64,000 bases of DNA from Bolinopsis microptera (GCF_026151205.1 NC_087080.1:17025337-17089336), one strand, 5' to 3'; positions 36,022 through 47,217 are shown, numbered from the stretch's first letter. Made by a program: numbers and translations. The notes: generated by a model from the sequence alone, not told the origin.

Positions 36022-36449
36022 AAATTTACACAGCAATACAATAAGAATAAAAATAATTTAAGAAGCTTCAATCTGCTGTGCAGGACATTCAAGTCAGTCG
36101 AAAACTGTTAGCAGAACACCCTTCTAGGGACATAAGGATATAGTATGTAAAACATAATGAGTAATAAATTAATGAGTGATAAAATAAGATATGATTTAAC
36201 AGTGAACTGTGGGCATGAAGGTAACAATTAAGATTACATAGATGCCCACTTTGGGATTACGTTAGTAATGTTATTTACAGTTATATACAGAGAAGTATAG
36301 AACAATAATAGATTGGCAATGATAACAAATGGGAACGAATAAAGGAGATGTTTAAAGTTCTATACTTCTGGAAAAACCTAGGTCATATATAACGCAGGGG
36401 GCCTTTCCACCCGACAAAAACTCCAGCACCATAAAATTTGTTTCAGTTG

Positions 36450-39447
36450 TCACATAGCTAGAGTGTAGAAATAGTCGAAACTATTGTTTATTTCATAGGA
36501 TGAGACTCCTTGAATTACATCTGACATAAATTTAGATTTCATACATTGTGAGAATTTTACACTACATTCTATAGTCCTTATGTTCTCTGGAATTGTATTC
36601 CAACATTTTGCACCTAAATATGTAAAGGTTTTGTGTGTTCTGGATTTGTGAATATAAAGGTTGCACCTCTCAGCATCACGTGATCCTCCGGATACATAAG
36701 AAAATTTATCTGTGAATGATGATGGTGCAGCCTCATTAAGAATTTTATACATATACGTTGATAGATGGAGTTGTCTTCTTTAAGTGTAAGGGTAACCACT
36801 TCATATTTCGATATACATTTACTGATGGTTCCTGCCAATGAACATCCAGAGCAATTTTTGCTACTTTCTTGTATAATATATCAAGAGAATTAAGTTTGGT
36901 TTTGGCAGCCCTACACCATATTATATCCAGGTAGTCAAATTGGGGGAGCATAAGAGCATTTACAAACATTTTTCTATATTTCAGTGGAAGAAGATTTTTC
37001 GACCTGTATAATGCCCCTATTCTTTTAGCAATTTTTGATTTCACATAATCAATATGGTCTTGAAAGTTCAATAAATTGTCTATCATGAGACCTAAATATT
37101 TTTGAGATTTAGTTTCTTCTATAAATAGGCATTCTTTTTCCAAATCCAGAGGGATTGACAACGTGTCCAGATTAGGTGATCTATCAAATACAATGAATGA
37201 AGATTTTGCAGCATTTAGTCTTAGCTTGTTGATTCTAAGCCATTCATACACAATTTTCATATCCTTAATTACATTCTCATATATGCCTCGGGAAATGTTA
37301 TCAAAATATAGTGCACTATCATCTGCAAATAAGTAAACAGTAGATTGTGTGCAATTTCTACTGAGATCATTTATGAATAAACTAAATAGAATTGGTCCTA
37401 ATATGCTACCCTGTGGCACACCTGTTTTAACAGGGAGTGATGTGCTTACATTACCACGTATTTTTGTGTGTTGCTTTCTGTCCCCAAGGTAGCTTTTGAA
37501 CCACTTTATGACAAAGCCATCAACTCCATAATACTTAAGTTTTTTTAATAAAATATTATGGCTTACTGTGTCAAAGGCCTTTTTGATATCTAAGAATACA
37601 ATTGCAGGTTTCTTCTGTGATTCCTTAGACGTAAATATTTTATCAAATAGATTAAGCATTAGAAAAGTGGTGGAATGATCTTTTCTAAAACCATACTGAT
37701 GGTTGGTAAGCAGTTTATTTGTTTCAACATACTCTGTAAGCTGTTGGTTAACAAAATATTCTATGCATTTTCCAAGTAGGGGGAGTATGGATATTGGCCG
37801 GTAGTTATTTGGATCATTAGGGTCACCAGTTTTAAGAATTGGAGTGACTGATGCAATTTTACATGCCAACGGCATTGTTCCACTTTTCATACTAAGGTTT
37901 ATAATATGAGCTACTGGATCGATGATTTGGGGAATAATATACTTATATATTTTAATGGGCATGATATCGTTAATCGATTTATCTGATGGTATACTGAGTA
38001 TATATTCTTTTACTTGTTCAACAGTCACCTCTTCGAATACAGAGAGTTTACACTCTGTTGGAGGCGGCATATATTCTAGGAAGTCGTCTGAATCCTTTTC
38101 CTTAATCGATTCTTGTATTATTGTACCAACTGTGGCAAAATGCAGGTTAACTCCGTTAACATTTAAGTTGCTTGGGGAAGAGCTACTTATTTTTCCAGGT
38201 AAGTTTGAAGCATGTTTGATAGTTTTCCAAATGCCTTTTAAATCGTTTTTTGCACTTTTCACAGTAAGGTCCTGAACAATATTTGTACGTCTGTTTTCTT
38301 TGGATAATTTTGTAACATAGTTTCTTTGGGGACGATAGTTATCCCACGAAGTAGAGCATTTCTTATGTAGTTCACTTTTTCTGCATTTACATATTCCATT
38401 AATACAATTACACTTGAATTTGTTTAATTGTCCTAAACACTTTTTATACTTTCTGAAAAGCATCTTCTTCTTCCGTATTTCTGCCAACAGTTCTTTAGAG
38501 GGATTACAGAGAAAGTTACTATTACATTTTATCTGTTTAGGTGGACAGTAATTATCATACGATTCCTGGATGTGATGATTAAGTCCATCTAGGGCATGGT
38601 CTACATTAGTACAGCTTAGAATATTACTGTAGTTGCTGCAGGATCCCAGAAAATAGCTTAAGGCTTTCAGATTGTTTAAGGAGTGGTCTCTGATAAGAAC
38701 CTTCTGGAATTTACTAGCTTTACTTACTTTAAAGTCGAGAACACATTTGAGAGCTTGGTGATCTCCTATTCTATCATCAAGTACTTTACACTCTATGAAA
38801 TTAGAGTAACAGTTAGTCATGACAACATCTATTGTGCTCTGCGTTATCCTACCATCTAAGTTTGCAACTCTAGTAATTCCTGTAACAGTCTGTATCATTC
38901 CAAAGAGCTTCATTGTTATATCTAACTTTTTATAATCTAGATCAGATAAAGAGTTTTGGTTAACATTAACATCGCCAATCCATATTACTTTCTTACCCTG
39001 AAGTTTCATCATACATTCAGTCATATAATCAAGGAAAGTATCTAGGTGACAAAAGTTTTGTGATCTGTAGAAGCAGCAAATGTAAAGATTGGCATCCTTG
39101 AGTTGTATCCATATAGCTTCGATTTTAGAAATATCAGAGTAAGTTATATCTAAATTGAGTAATTTGTGGTTTACATTTTGGTTGATCAATATACCACACC
39201 CTCCTCTTCCTCTATCGTTAGGTCTATCACACCTTATAAAATCAAAGTTTAAGGGGAAGTTAAGTGTACTAGTGTCTATATCAGATTTAAGGTTTGTCTC
39301 ATTAATTCCAATTATGTCAAGCTTTTCGCGAAATATTAGCTCCTGTAGTTCGAGAGTTTTTGCCAGATTAGTCAGGCCACCCTGTATATTACATAGACCA
39401 AGAGAGAGATTATCGTTTATTGAGGTACGAATGTGGTAATAATAAAG
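36450..39447 (-). CDS. LINE ORF2: APE endonuclease + reverse transcriptase (one frameshift)
   Basis: The frame opens after a TAA at 39450-39448 with LGLCNIQGGL, then LDIIGINET (catalytic Glu), RPNDRGRGGCGILI, WIGDVNVNQ, STIDVVMTN and IGDHQAL, a full APE-type endonuclease. The reverse transcriptase follows: NNYRPISILPLL, YGFRKDHST, motif A VFLDIKKAFDTVSH (about 37560-37602), GVPQGSILGPILF and FADD (near 37320). A one-base deletion near 36775-36785 shifts the last part. The other frame (to 36450) continues with MYKILNEAAPSSF and GAKCWNTIPENIR, the usual C-terminal domain. There is no ATG before the endonuclease core, so translation would need reinitiation at a non-ATG codon, or the start has mutated. 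Catalytic residues all appear intact. Confidence 0.9.
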
Positions 39448-39623
39448 TTAAAAGGAGGACAAATCTATACGTTTCTTCTTCAAGCAATTTAAATAAAATT
39501 CATGACATTTAGTTTTATGTCATGCTGATTTATTTGTGACTTAATAATTTAAAATGTGATTCTTTGATAAAAGTATCAAATACTCATTTAACTACAGAAC
39601 TTTCTACAATCTGAATGGAGAGA

Positions 39624-41360
39624 CTAAGTTTGCTCATTGTGGGATAAATATTTTAAATGTTTCGCCAACCTGGCGATTCCCTTGATATTAAGGTGAACAT
39701 TATCTATTCCCTTTTTGAAAAATACCTGTTTCCTTACTCCAGTAACTCGGCTGGTAAATAGTCTATTGGTACGTTCTAAATCTATATAATTTAACCCATG
39801 GCTAGAGCAGGTGTTAGAAATAAACCTATTTAATTCGTTGATAACTTCATTTTTGTTATAACTGTTCCTAGGTAAAATATTTATAACTGAAATTCTTGCT
39901 CCAATAAACATTCCCCAAAGTATACTAAGTATTTGATCAATTCCTTCTGTTGCATTTTTCATAGAAATATAATTGTTACAGACAGAATCTACGTAGTTTG
40001 TGCCTGTTAGTATGAAAACACGCTTTACATCCTTTTTGTCCAGTTTTTTGAACTCCTCATCATGTAACAGCCTATTTAACATTTGAGCAGAGTTCGCTCC
40101 AGGGTAGAAGAACACCTTAGCTTTCTGCTTCCTCGAACTTAGTAGAGTTCCGTTGAGGTCCCTGAACATACTGCTGCTGATGTAGATGGTATCAATTGGC
40201 AGGTCACTTGGGATCTGTTCAAGTGAAGGAGGCGCTGCAGTTGACTTGGCTGAACTCTTAACTCTGGAATGGTGGACTTCAAATTCACTTTCGTTGTAGG
40301 GTACATATCCACTAGCTGTAGAAGGTGATTTTCTTGGTTGACTGCAGACAACTGGTTTGATAAGTCTAAAAGTTAAACTGATCCTTTTGTCTGTGCATAG
40401 TGGATCGGGACATAGTTCATGGTTGAATTGATGTTGGGACTTTTTGGACATAAGACATACATCTCCATGTTCTAAAATTAGGGAAGTCACCACTTGTCCT
40501 GTTTTGATTTCAGTCAACTGCATCATCCTGGAAGCACCAAGGGACACTGTTACAATGTACGAATCTTCTTCAATAAATTCTTCATTGTCACTATGAGCAG
40601 GCATATGTTCCTCTCCAGATTCATAGAGATTGACCAGAACACTGTTGTAGTTGTATTCTGGGAATAGCTCATCTAGAAAGGAACATATACTTGCCATGTA
40701 AGATCCCTGGGGGATCTTCTTTGGGTCATGCATTCCTCCACTGTACACGTAAGGATGTTTCCCAAAGTAGACTGATTTCCTGTTATGGAAGTGGTGGCTG
40801 AACTTTAATTCCTCAAATAAGATTTCAACAGAAAATTTGCTGAATGGTGCCTGTTCAATAAGTTCAACAGGTGTGATGGCGATATCAGGGATTTCATAGT
40901 CTGTAGTAAGGTCTGAACTTGACACAGGTGTTAAATCTAATCCTGCATAATATTCACCACTTCTTGGAATAACTGAGCCAGTGTCTGTAATCTCGCTGGT
41001 TGAAATGTCTATGTTGTTAGAAATAATTGATAGAGGTGCTTCTACATAGCCATCATCATCAATCAACAAAAATGATTCTGGTACCTCACATTCATTGTCA
41101 TACTGAATGTTATTGTTGCTGGAGTCCGTTTGCACTGATACATCGGAACACTTGTATTGAGCAATTGATTGGTTTCCACTTTGAGGCGAAATAGTTTCAT
41201 TAATCTCTGCTATTGTTTGTGAGGTTTGAACAATCTCCTCTAAAATGAACACTTTACGCTCCAGAAACTTCACGCGAGTTTCAAGATCTGAACAGTTTTT
41301 ACATTTTGTATCACATTCCATCAATAATTTGCCGAAAAATGTTTCCAATGAATCGTTCAT
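39624..41360 (-). CDS. LINE ORF1: coiled coil + AlkB-like 2OG-Fe(II) dioxygenase + SGNH esterase
   Basis: A 578-residue intact ORF. Residues about 15-55 hold a CxxxxCxxC cluster and a predicted coiled coil. Residues about 185-335 form an AlkB-like dioxygenase: NSVLVNLYESGEEHMPAHSD carries the iron ligands H256 and D258, H314 is the distal ligand, and R326 and R332 give the RxxxxxR signature (RISLTFR). Residues about 390-570 form an SGNH hydrolase: nucleophile region YISSSMFRD (Ser about 396), LTGTNYVD with N455, and DNVH with D553 and H556. Esterase domains in ORF1 are known for CR1-type LINEs, and AlkB domains are known from some plant RNA viruses, where they repair alkylated RNA. Having both in one LINE ORF1 is unusual to my knowledge. 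Inference: the protein binds element RNA, removes methyl or alkyl marks and has a lipid or acyl esterase activity. Starts at the first ATG; ends 176 nt before ORF2. Confidence 0.9.
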   Translation of the reverse strand: MNDSLETFFGKLLMECDTKCKNCSDLETRVKFLERKVFILEEIVQTSQTIAEINETISPQSGNQSIAQYKCSDVSVQTDSSNNNIQYDNECEVPESFLLIDDDGYVEAPLSIISNNIDISTSEITDTGSVIPRSGEYYAGLDLTPVSSSDLTTDYEIPDIAITPVELIEQAPFSKFSVEILFEELKFSHHFHNRKSVYFGKHPYVYSGGMHDPKKIPQGSYMASICSFLDELFPEYNYNSVLVNLYESGEEHMPAHSDNEEFIEEDSYIVTVSLGASRMMQLTEIKTGQVVTSLILEHGDVCLMSKKSQHQFNHELCPDPLCTDKRISLTFRLIKPVVCSQPRKSPSTASGYVPYNESEFEVHHSRVKSSAKSTAAPPSLEQIPSDLPIDTIYISSSMFRDLNGTLLSSRKQKAKVFFYPGANSAQMLNRLLHDEEFKKLDKKDVKRVFILTGTNYVDSVCNNYISMKNATEGIDQILSILWGMFIGARISVINILPRNSYNKNEVINELNRFISNTCSSHGLNYIDLERTNRLFTSRVTGVRKQVFFKKGIDNVHLNIKGIARLAKHLKYLSHNEQT

Positions 41361-41605
41361 GATGTTGAGTTGGTTGAGTTGGTTGTAGATAAAAAGATTG
41401 ATTGAAGTCGATTGAAGTTGATTGAAGTTGATTGAATAGATTTGATACCTCCAATTACATTACATTTTTGTCATGTTGGTCATTTTGGTCATACCTCAAT
41501 AAATGTAATAGATTTGTAGTGTTGTAATTAGTTTAAAATGATGGTAGTTGCTGAACATTTATAGCTTTCCATGGCTCTACTGCTAAGACTATTTGTGTGA
41601 GCTCT

Positions 41606-41745
41606 CCTTACCATCCTAATTGGTAAAGGCCTCAACATTGTGCTCCAAGGACTTCTATTCTATCCCAACTGTATCCTTACCATCCTAATTGGTAAAGGCC
41701 TCAACATTGTGCTCCAAGGACTTCTATTCTATCCCAACTGTATCC
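41606..41745. repeat. 69-bp tandem duplication upstream of ORF1
   Basis: CCTTACCATCCTAATTGGTA begins at 41606 and at 41675; both run to CCCAACTGTATCC. It lies 5' of ORF1 and could be a promoter repeat of the LINE, as seen in some LINE leaders. Confidence 0.85.
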
Positions 41746-42429
41746 TGCAGTCGATTTAGCTCATCTCCATGGTAGCAATGAAATGAGGGATTAACTTTCA
41801 TCTAATAATTTCTTAAAGAAGATTTGATATAGATGGAGTTGTTCTCATCAGATTACAGATAGTTCCCTCTTACTTGTCGCATAGATATAGGTAGAACTAA
41901 GCCAAGTGCGGTCTTGATTGAGTGGAAGTGCACACTCGTTATTGAACTAGAATTGCACCACTCTTTGTTACCAACACAGCACCTTTGGAATTTCTGTCCC
42001 AAGAACTGACTGTAAGAGGATCATTACTCGATTTATTCTATTCTATGAGTTTCTCTCTTGCACAGTAAGTACTGCCACTACATTAAAACACGAGAGAGCG
42101 GAAGACAAGTGTGATCAGGACTCGTTTGCACATTTAAAGATTTGCACTTTTTAAAGTTTTGCACTTTTAAAAGTTTTGCACTTTTAAAGTGCAGCACCCA
42201 TTTGATGGAGGCTTAAATTACAACTTTTCGTATTCACTATTTAATTTTATGTTTTTGAGACCCCAATACCCACAATGATCTTGTGTGCCTCTTAAGATTA
42301 GACTTCTATCTCTATTTTGTATCCCTCTTTGATTTCGGAGTGAAAAATGTTGATCTGACCCTCCCCCACGATTATGAACTGTATGGTTCACTAGAACCTA
42401 ACTATTCTTAAATTTATAGGCAAGTCACC
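41746..42429. other. Upstream region of RPL38
   Basis: No gene recognised. A run of GCACTTTTAAAGTTTTGCAC words occurs at 42130-42190. If the downstream cluster is a single transcription unit, its promoter would be expected here. An ATAG acceptor lies 10 nt before the RPL38 ATG. Confidence 0.45.
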
Positions 42430-42875
42430 ATGCCGAAGAAGATAATGGAAATCAAGGATTTCCTTCTGAAAGCCAGGAAAACTGATGCCAAATCAGTGAA
42501 GATAATCAGAACTAAAGACAAAGTAAAGTTCAAGGTAATTGTTAATCAAGTTTACTTTACCTCAATGCCAATAGTGCCTTTTTGATCGTTGTTTGTCTTA
42601 GCCATTTGGATTTTACTCTACTGTAGTGCCTTCGACTTCTCATACATTTATGCAAATTTTGATTGTCACTACAGTTTATAGTTTAATCCTACCGCCAGTG
42701 GAACTGTATTCAGAACAAAACATAGCTTAACGCCATAGCCCACCAGCTCACCATGTTATTCCTCCAGGTCAGATGCAGCAGCTATCTCTATACCCTTAGT
42801 GTAACGGATCCAGAGAAAGCCGACAAACTGAAACAGTCCCTGCCTCCTGGTCTTACTGTCAAAGAGTTGAACTAG
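42430..42875 (+). CDS. RPL38: Large ribosomal subunit protein eL38
   Basis: Two exons, 42430-42534 and 42768-42875, with GT..AG ends and phase-0 joining. They encode 70 residues, the usual eL38 length. The N-terminus [20 protein letters not shown] and the C-terminal [15 protein letters not shown] match the family closely. eL38 is a small basic protein of the 60S subunit. The ATG is 10 nt after an ATAG acceptor-like site. An AATAAA lies at 43224-43229, shortly before the next gene. First gene of the collinear ribosomal cluster. Confidence 0.97.
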
Positions 42876-43288
42876 ATTTCCAATTCATTTTACCTAACTT
42901 GTTTGATTTATCTCCAATTTATGGGCCCCCTATGTATCCCGCTGTCCCCAGACAAGATGACCCATCTCCATCAAGTTTTGTACTTTCTTGGGCAGAAAGT
43001 ATGCATTTAAAATTTAGTTTTGAAAGGTCATCTTGCTGGAAATCCATGTTACAATTGAGCTTTCTATCTTGTTGACAACATTATTTTACAATGTTCACAA
43101 TTCATAAGCTATAGTGCGGTGACTAGAATTGAAGTAGGGCTGTCCTCAAACTGTTGAAGCATTACTAAGTGGCAGCAGCAATGGGTTACATAGGGGTATC
43201 GACAATCCTGCAGTCCCAAGCGAAATAAAATATTATTACTAAACTGCTTCATTGGTGTCTTAATCTAACCATTGTGTTTAATCTAGCC

Positions 43289-44264
43289 ATGGTTAGAGTA
43301 AAGGCTCCGGCTATGCGGGCCAAGTCCAAGGATGAGCTGCTGAAGCAGTTGGAGGATCTTAAGACAGAGCTCTCCACTCTACAGGTCTGTGTGCACGGTG
43401 TGTTCTGATTTATTTTTACTTCGTTTTTTGCTCATGTAAGATTTTAGTCACTCTATATTTGCTCTGTCGATTATAGGTAAAAGTTTTTTGACCTGAGCTG
43501 AATTAATCTTGGGTGTCAGTTGGTTTTTAATTTTATATGCTCCAAAGTGAATGTTTCGCAACCCCATAATTTGTTGTTTTCCAGGTCCAGAAAGTGACTG
43601 GCGGAGCCACAAACAAGCTCAGTAAGATCAAGGATGTCAGGAAGTCCATTGCTCGGTGTCACACAGTTCTCAGATCTAACCAGAGAGACAACCTCAGGAA
43701 GTTCTACCAGAAGAAGAAGTAAGCAATTTCCTTCTTTTGTCTATAGCAAACTTTGTGTCTCTCCACTTTTTGTCTCCATTACTTGACCTATTTTTTATTG
43801 GGGGGGGGGGGGGGGGGGGGGGGGTCCAACTACATTTTTGTACATGGCCACCAGATTTTTGCCAAAGTACATGTACAAAAATGTACAAAATATGTTTTTT
43901 CCTGTTCCGTTTACAGGGATTTCCGATTTTTTGTACATTTTTTATGACCATTAATGTACATGGCCATCAGATTTTTGCCAAATGTACGCTAAATTAGTGT
44001 ACAAAAATGTAGTTGGACCCCCCCCCCCTGTTAAACTCTTAGATAGGATAAATTTGTTTGTTGCTAACGATTTAGAAACATTTAAGCCTCTATTTGGAAA
44101 TTAACATCAATCTCCTCTCCAGGTACATCCCACTGGACCTGAGACCCAAGCTGACCCGTGCTCTGCGACGAGCCCTCACTACCCACGAAGCAGCTCGCAA
44201 GACGAAGAGACAGCAGAAGAAAGAAGCTCATTTCAGCCAGCGAGTGTTTGCCATAAAAGCATAA
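43289..44264 (+). CDS. RPL35: Large ribosomal subunit protein uL29
   Basis: Three exons: 43289-43384, 43585-43718 and 44123-44264, joined in phases 0 and 2, giving 123 residues, the same length as vertebrate RPL35. Family landmarks are [43 protein letters not shown] and [11 protein letters not shown]. uL29 sits at the peptide exit tunnel. Intron 2 carries a G/C-tract-ended MITE (43800-44028). The ATG follows a CTAG acceptor-like site by two bases. The central segment [14 protein letters not shown] departs somewhat from other animals. Confidence 0.97.
43800..44028. mobile_element. G/C-tract-ended MITE in RPL35 intron 2
   Basis: A run of 25 G is followed by TCCAACTACATTTTTGTAC, and the inverse GTACAAAAATGTAGTTGGA precedes a run of 11 C. 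Inside, TGTACATGGCCA and AGATTTTTGCCAAA occur twice in direct order. No coding capacity. The design (G run, then a short inverted repeat) is like that of 1083-3616, though the inverted sequences differ. Confidence 0.8.
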
Positions 44265-44640
44265 TTTTACAACGGTTTTTATTTATTGTAACTCGTGTTT
44301 CATTGCTTTTTTAACTCGTTCAGTCTTGAATCTCAAATTGATAATTTCGTAAATTACAAATTTCATGATCGTCTCGTTTAGTTTTTGGCTTGGCAATATA
44401 ATAGATTAGGACACTCGTGGGGAGTTGAGTAGAATCTATTCTTCGGTTTAGAGGGTTAGAGGGCTGTAATAACTCTGATTTTTTCACTTAAAAGTGAGTT
44501 TTCTCCCTGAAAGTAAAGGCAATAACCACTAATGTCCAGAAATAGATCAATAGTTTTTGATGAGTTATGGTCTGCTCGTTACATTTAAACATTCTGATAA
44601 TAAAATACATTAAACTTAATACAACCCACCGATCTTAGCA

Positions 44641-44718
44641 ATGAGAGATAAGTGGAAGAAGAAAAGAATGAGGAGACTGAAGAGAAAGAGGAAGAAGATG
44701 AGAGCTAGATCTAAGTAG
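44641..44718 (+). CDS. RPL41: Large ribosomal subunit protein eL41 (copy 1)
   Basis: A 25-codon ORF, MRDKWKKKRMRRLKRKRKKM followed by RARSK, the exact family length and pattern of the most basic ribosomal protein. It is intronless, and TCTTAG lies directly before CAATG. A second copy with an identical 78-nt coding sequence lies at 46727-46804. AATAAA precedes it by about 40 nt and probably belongs to the RPL35 transcript. Confidence 0.93.
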   Translation: MRDKWKKKRMRRLKRKRKKMRARSK

Positions 44719-45183
44719 ATCGCTCTATCCCCTCTCAGCTTCCTAAACTCTCTCCCTTAACATCTCTGTTAAATTACCACTCCCTCCTCAACTATGTATA
44801 AATCCTTCCCTCTTTGGAGATTCCTTATCAGATTCCCTGTCACTAGATTTAGTAGACTTCTTAGCAAATAAGTGCATAGATCTTGACGATTTGACTTTTT
44901 AAGTTTTAGTCAATTTTTGTTGTTATTTATTTGTGTATAGAATTTTTGTGGGAAATTTGATAGATATTATTGCGGTATTTGTTAAGTTTTATTTGATTTA
45001 TTGGGTTCTCAAACTATTCAGTTACATTGTTACTAAGTTCTGTCAAAAATCATCCCCTTAAAACTTGAATGATGAATCATCTGCAACACTAATAACTTTT
45101 CTTATCTTGATTTTTAGCATATCAGAAATTGATTAAATTGTATATTAAAAATTACTCAATCAAATAACTTCCTCTTTCTAGCA

Positions 45184-46436
45184 ATGGTAAAACGAGCAGC
45201 AGAACCTGAGACTGAGGAAAATGCGGAGAATATCGACTCAGACTTCAGCGACAGTGACGACGCAGCGTCAGTGTCCGACACGGAGAGTGTAGAAGAGTCA
45301 GCACAGGGAAAGAGACTCCGTCTTGCCAAACAGTACCTAGACAAACTAGAAGGAGAGCAGCTGAACACGGAGAATGATAGTGAGATAAACAGAGATTTGA
45401 TAGCGCACCGGTTACAGCAGGATGTTCTAGCAGAGAAGGGGAAGCTGGAGATCAGGGTTGGTAAGAGGTTGTGTGTACTAGAGAACAAGTTCACACTTAA
45501 AGGTCACAGAAAATCACCTACCAGTCTAGCTATTACTGCTACTCACCTGTTCTCAAGTTCTAAGGACGGTGCGATCATTAAGTGGGATATCAGTACGGGT
45601 AAGAAAGTGACAGTTGTAAAACACGACTCTAAGAAACAGATTCTCGCTCTAGCAGCATCTTCAGACAACCTGTACCTAGCTAGTGGAGGGGAAGACAAGA
45701 TGATAATCTTGTGGGATATTGCCACCATGACTTTTGTTAAGTGCTTCAGAAAACACAGAGGGGCTATAACAGCTCTAGCTTTCAGACGGAACAGTCATCT
45801 TCTTATGTCGGGGTCAACTGATCGTAGTGTAATCCTGTGGAACTGTGATGATAAGCTCTATATAGAGAGTCTGTATGGGCACCAGGATATAGTAACTGGT
45901 ATGGACAGCTTCTTACAAGAGCGGGTAGTGACAGTGGGTGGGCAGGATAAAACTCTCAGACTCTGGAAGATTCAGGAAGAATCTCAGCTGGTGTTTAACG
46001 GCCACAAGAACACAGTTATAGACTGTGTTTCCATGTTGAACGAGGAGCACTTTGTCACAGGGTCCCAGGATAACGTACTTTGTGTGTGGCACATTAAGAA
46101 GAAGAAACCTGCTATCACAGAACTGAAAGCTCATGCTAAGGGTAGCTGGATATCAGCTGTAGCGGCTCTTAAGAATACTGAGTGTTTTATAAGTGGGAGT
46201 AATGGGGGAAATGTTAAGGTCTGGGCTTGTGCTGAGACCTACAGATCAATGGCGCTGATTAAATCTATAGAAGTAGTTGGAACTGTTAATTCAATAGTCA
46301 TACCACAGATAATTCTTGTTTTGTTTTGGGAGTTGGCCAGGAGCCTAAAATGGGCCGATGGTGGTGTAATAAGGACGCTAGGAATAGAGTTTTAGTTTAT
46401 CCTATGGTAATTGAGGATGAAGAGGTTAACAGATGA
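45184..46436 (+). CDS. RRP9: U3 snoRNP protein RRP9/U3-55K (frameshift near the C-terminus)
   Basis: A single-exon WD40 protein. It has an acidic N-terminal stretch (residues about 8-45), then KRLRLAKQYLDKLE, HRLQQDVLAEKGKLEIRVGK and at least six WD repeats (KGHRKSPTS, KHRGAITALAF, GHQDIVTGMDS, GHKNTVIDC and others). This is the RRP9 architecture, which binds the U3 snoRNA box B/C and acts in early 18S rRNA processing in the nucleolus. The continuous frame stops at 46395 with an unrelated tail. In the +2 frame the expected end GVGQEPKMGRWW and RNRVLVYP continues to a stop at 46434-46436. The shift lies at about 46301-46315 and fits one missing base, either a real mutation or an assembly error. 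The ATG is two bases after a CTAG acceptor-like site. Confidence 0.93.
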
Positions 46437-46726
46437 TAAATCATACTTTCTTTTAACGATTTATCAGAGAATTAAGAAACTAAACTAAACGAAAGCTCTT
46501 GTGTAATGATACTGTTTTGATGAAAATAAAGTTATGAATTTGTTCACGTTTGTTGATTTCAATATATTAGATGGTTAACTTGATCTTCGGAAAATAAACT
46601 TTAGAGAAAGCTTGAAAATGTATGCTTTGATAATTAATGTGAATAATTTCACATAATAATCCAATTTATTTTTTCAACGTTAAGGGCTATAAAGCTTACC
46701 AAATGTGATAATAAAATATCTTAGCA

Positions 46727-46804
46727 ATGAGAGATAAGTGGAAGAAGAAAAGAATGAGGAGACTGAAGAGAAAGAGGAAGAAGATGAGAGCTAGATCTAA
46801 GTAG
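46727..46804 (+). CDS. RPL41: Large ribosomal subunit protein eL41 (copy 2)
   Basis: Coding sequence identical to copy 1. The upstream TGATAATAAAATA and TCTTAGCA are also shared, with about 25 bp missing between them relative to copy 1. Downstream only CTCTTTGGAGATT is shared. This indicates a segmental duplication with coding identity kept by selection or gene conversion. AATAAA at 46710-46715 lies just before the acceptor-like TTAG. Confidence 0.93.
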   Translation: MRDKWKKKRMRRLKRKRKKMRARSK

Positions 46805-47217
46805 ATCCCCACCATCTTCAGATGTTTGGTTTTGAATCTTCTCTACCCCACTCACTCTCTGGCTCTCTTTGGAGATTAGTTGACCATCCTTGAAAAAGAC
46901 TGGCCAAGAAATTTTTTAGATGTCACTTTGAAAACGAAGACCTAGAAGTGAATTTGTTTTGGATGCTTTTAGACCATTTTTATTTATTCGATTGTTTTCA
47001 GTCAACCTGTGTCCAATTATTGCCTCCTGATTTTAATTAAACAATTACAAAATAAGTTGCCAACATTTATCAATTTCAACTCTGGTTATATTTTTGTGAA
47101 TATTGAATTAAAATCATCATCTTGACTGTCTTTCTTACTTCTGATAATTTACTATTATACAATTATTAGCTGATTAACTAACCCCATACCATTGTAATAG
47201 CAGACCCATCTCCCAAG

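Larger units (their letters stand above)
35988..41745 (-). mobile_element. Nearly complete LINE with ORF1 (AlkB + esterase) and ORF2 (EN-RT)
   Basis: On the minus strand the order is a 5' leader with a 69-bp tandem duplication (41606-41745), ORF1 (41360-39624), a 176-nt gap, ORF2 (39447 to about 36450) and a 3' untranslated region ending in a short tail of TTCTAA units (plus strand TTAGAA, 35988-36021). Microsatellite rather than poly(A) tails are typical of CR1/L2-like LINEs, and esterase-containing ORF1 proteins are known from CR1. The 5' boundary is approximate; it could lie anywhere between 41400 and 41750. Target duplications were not found. Confidence 0.75.

Noticed and set aside
43694-43997. 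Poly-Gly and poly-Pro ORFs in RPL35 intron 2
   Set aside because: They are translations of the MITE's G run.
45156-45494. Minus-strand ORF opposite RRP9
   Set aside because: Shadow of the acidic, Ser-rich N-terminus; no support.
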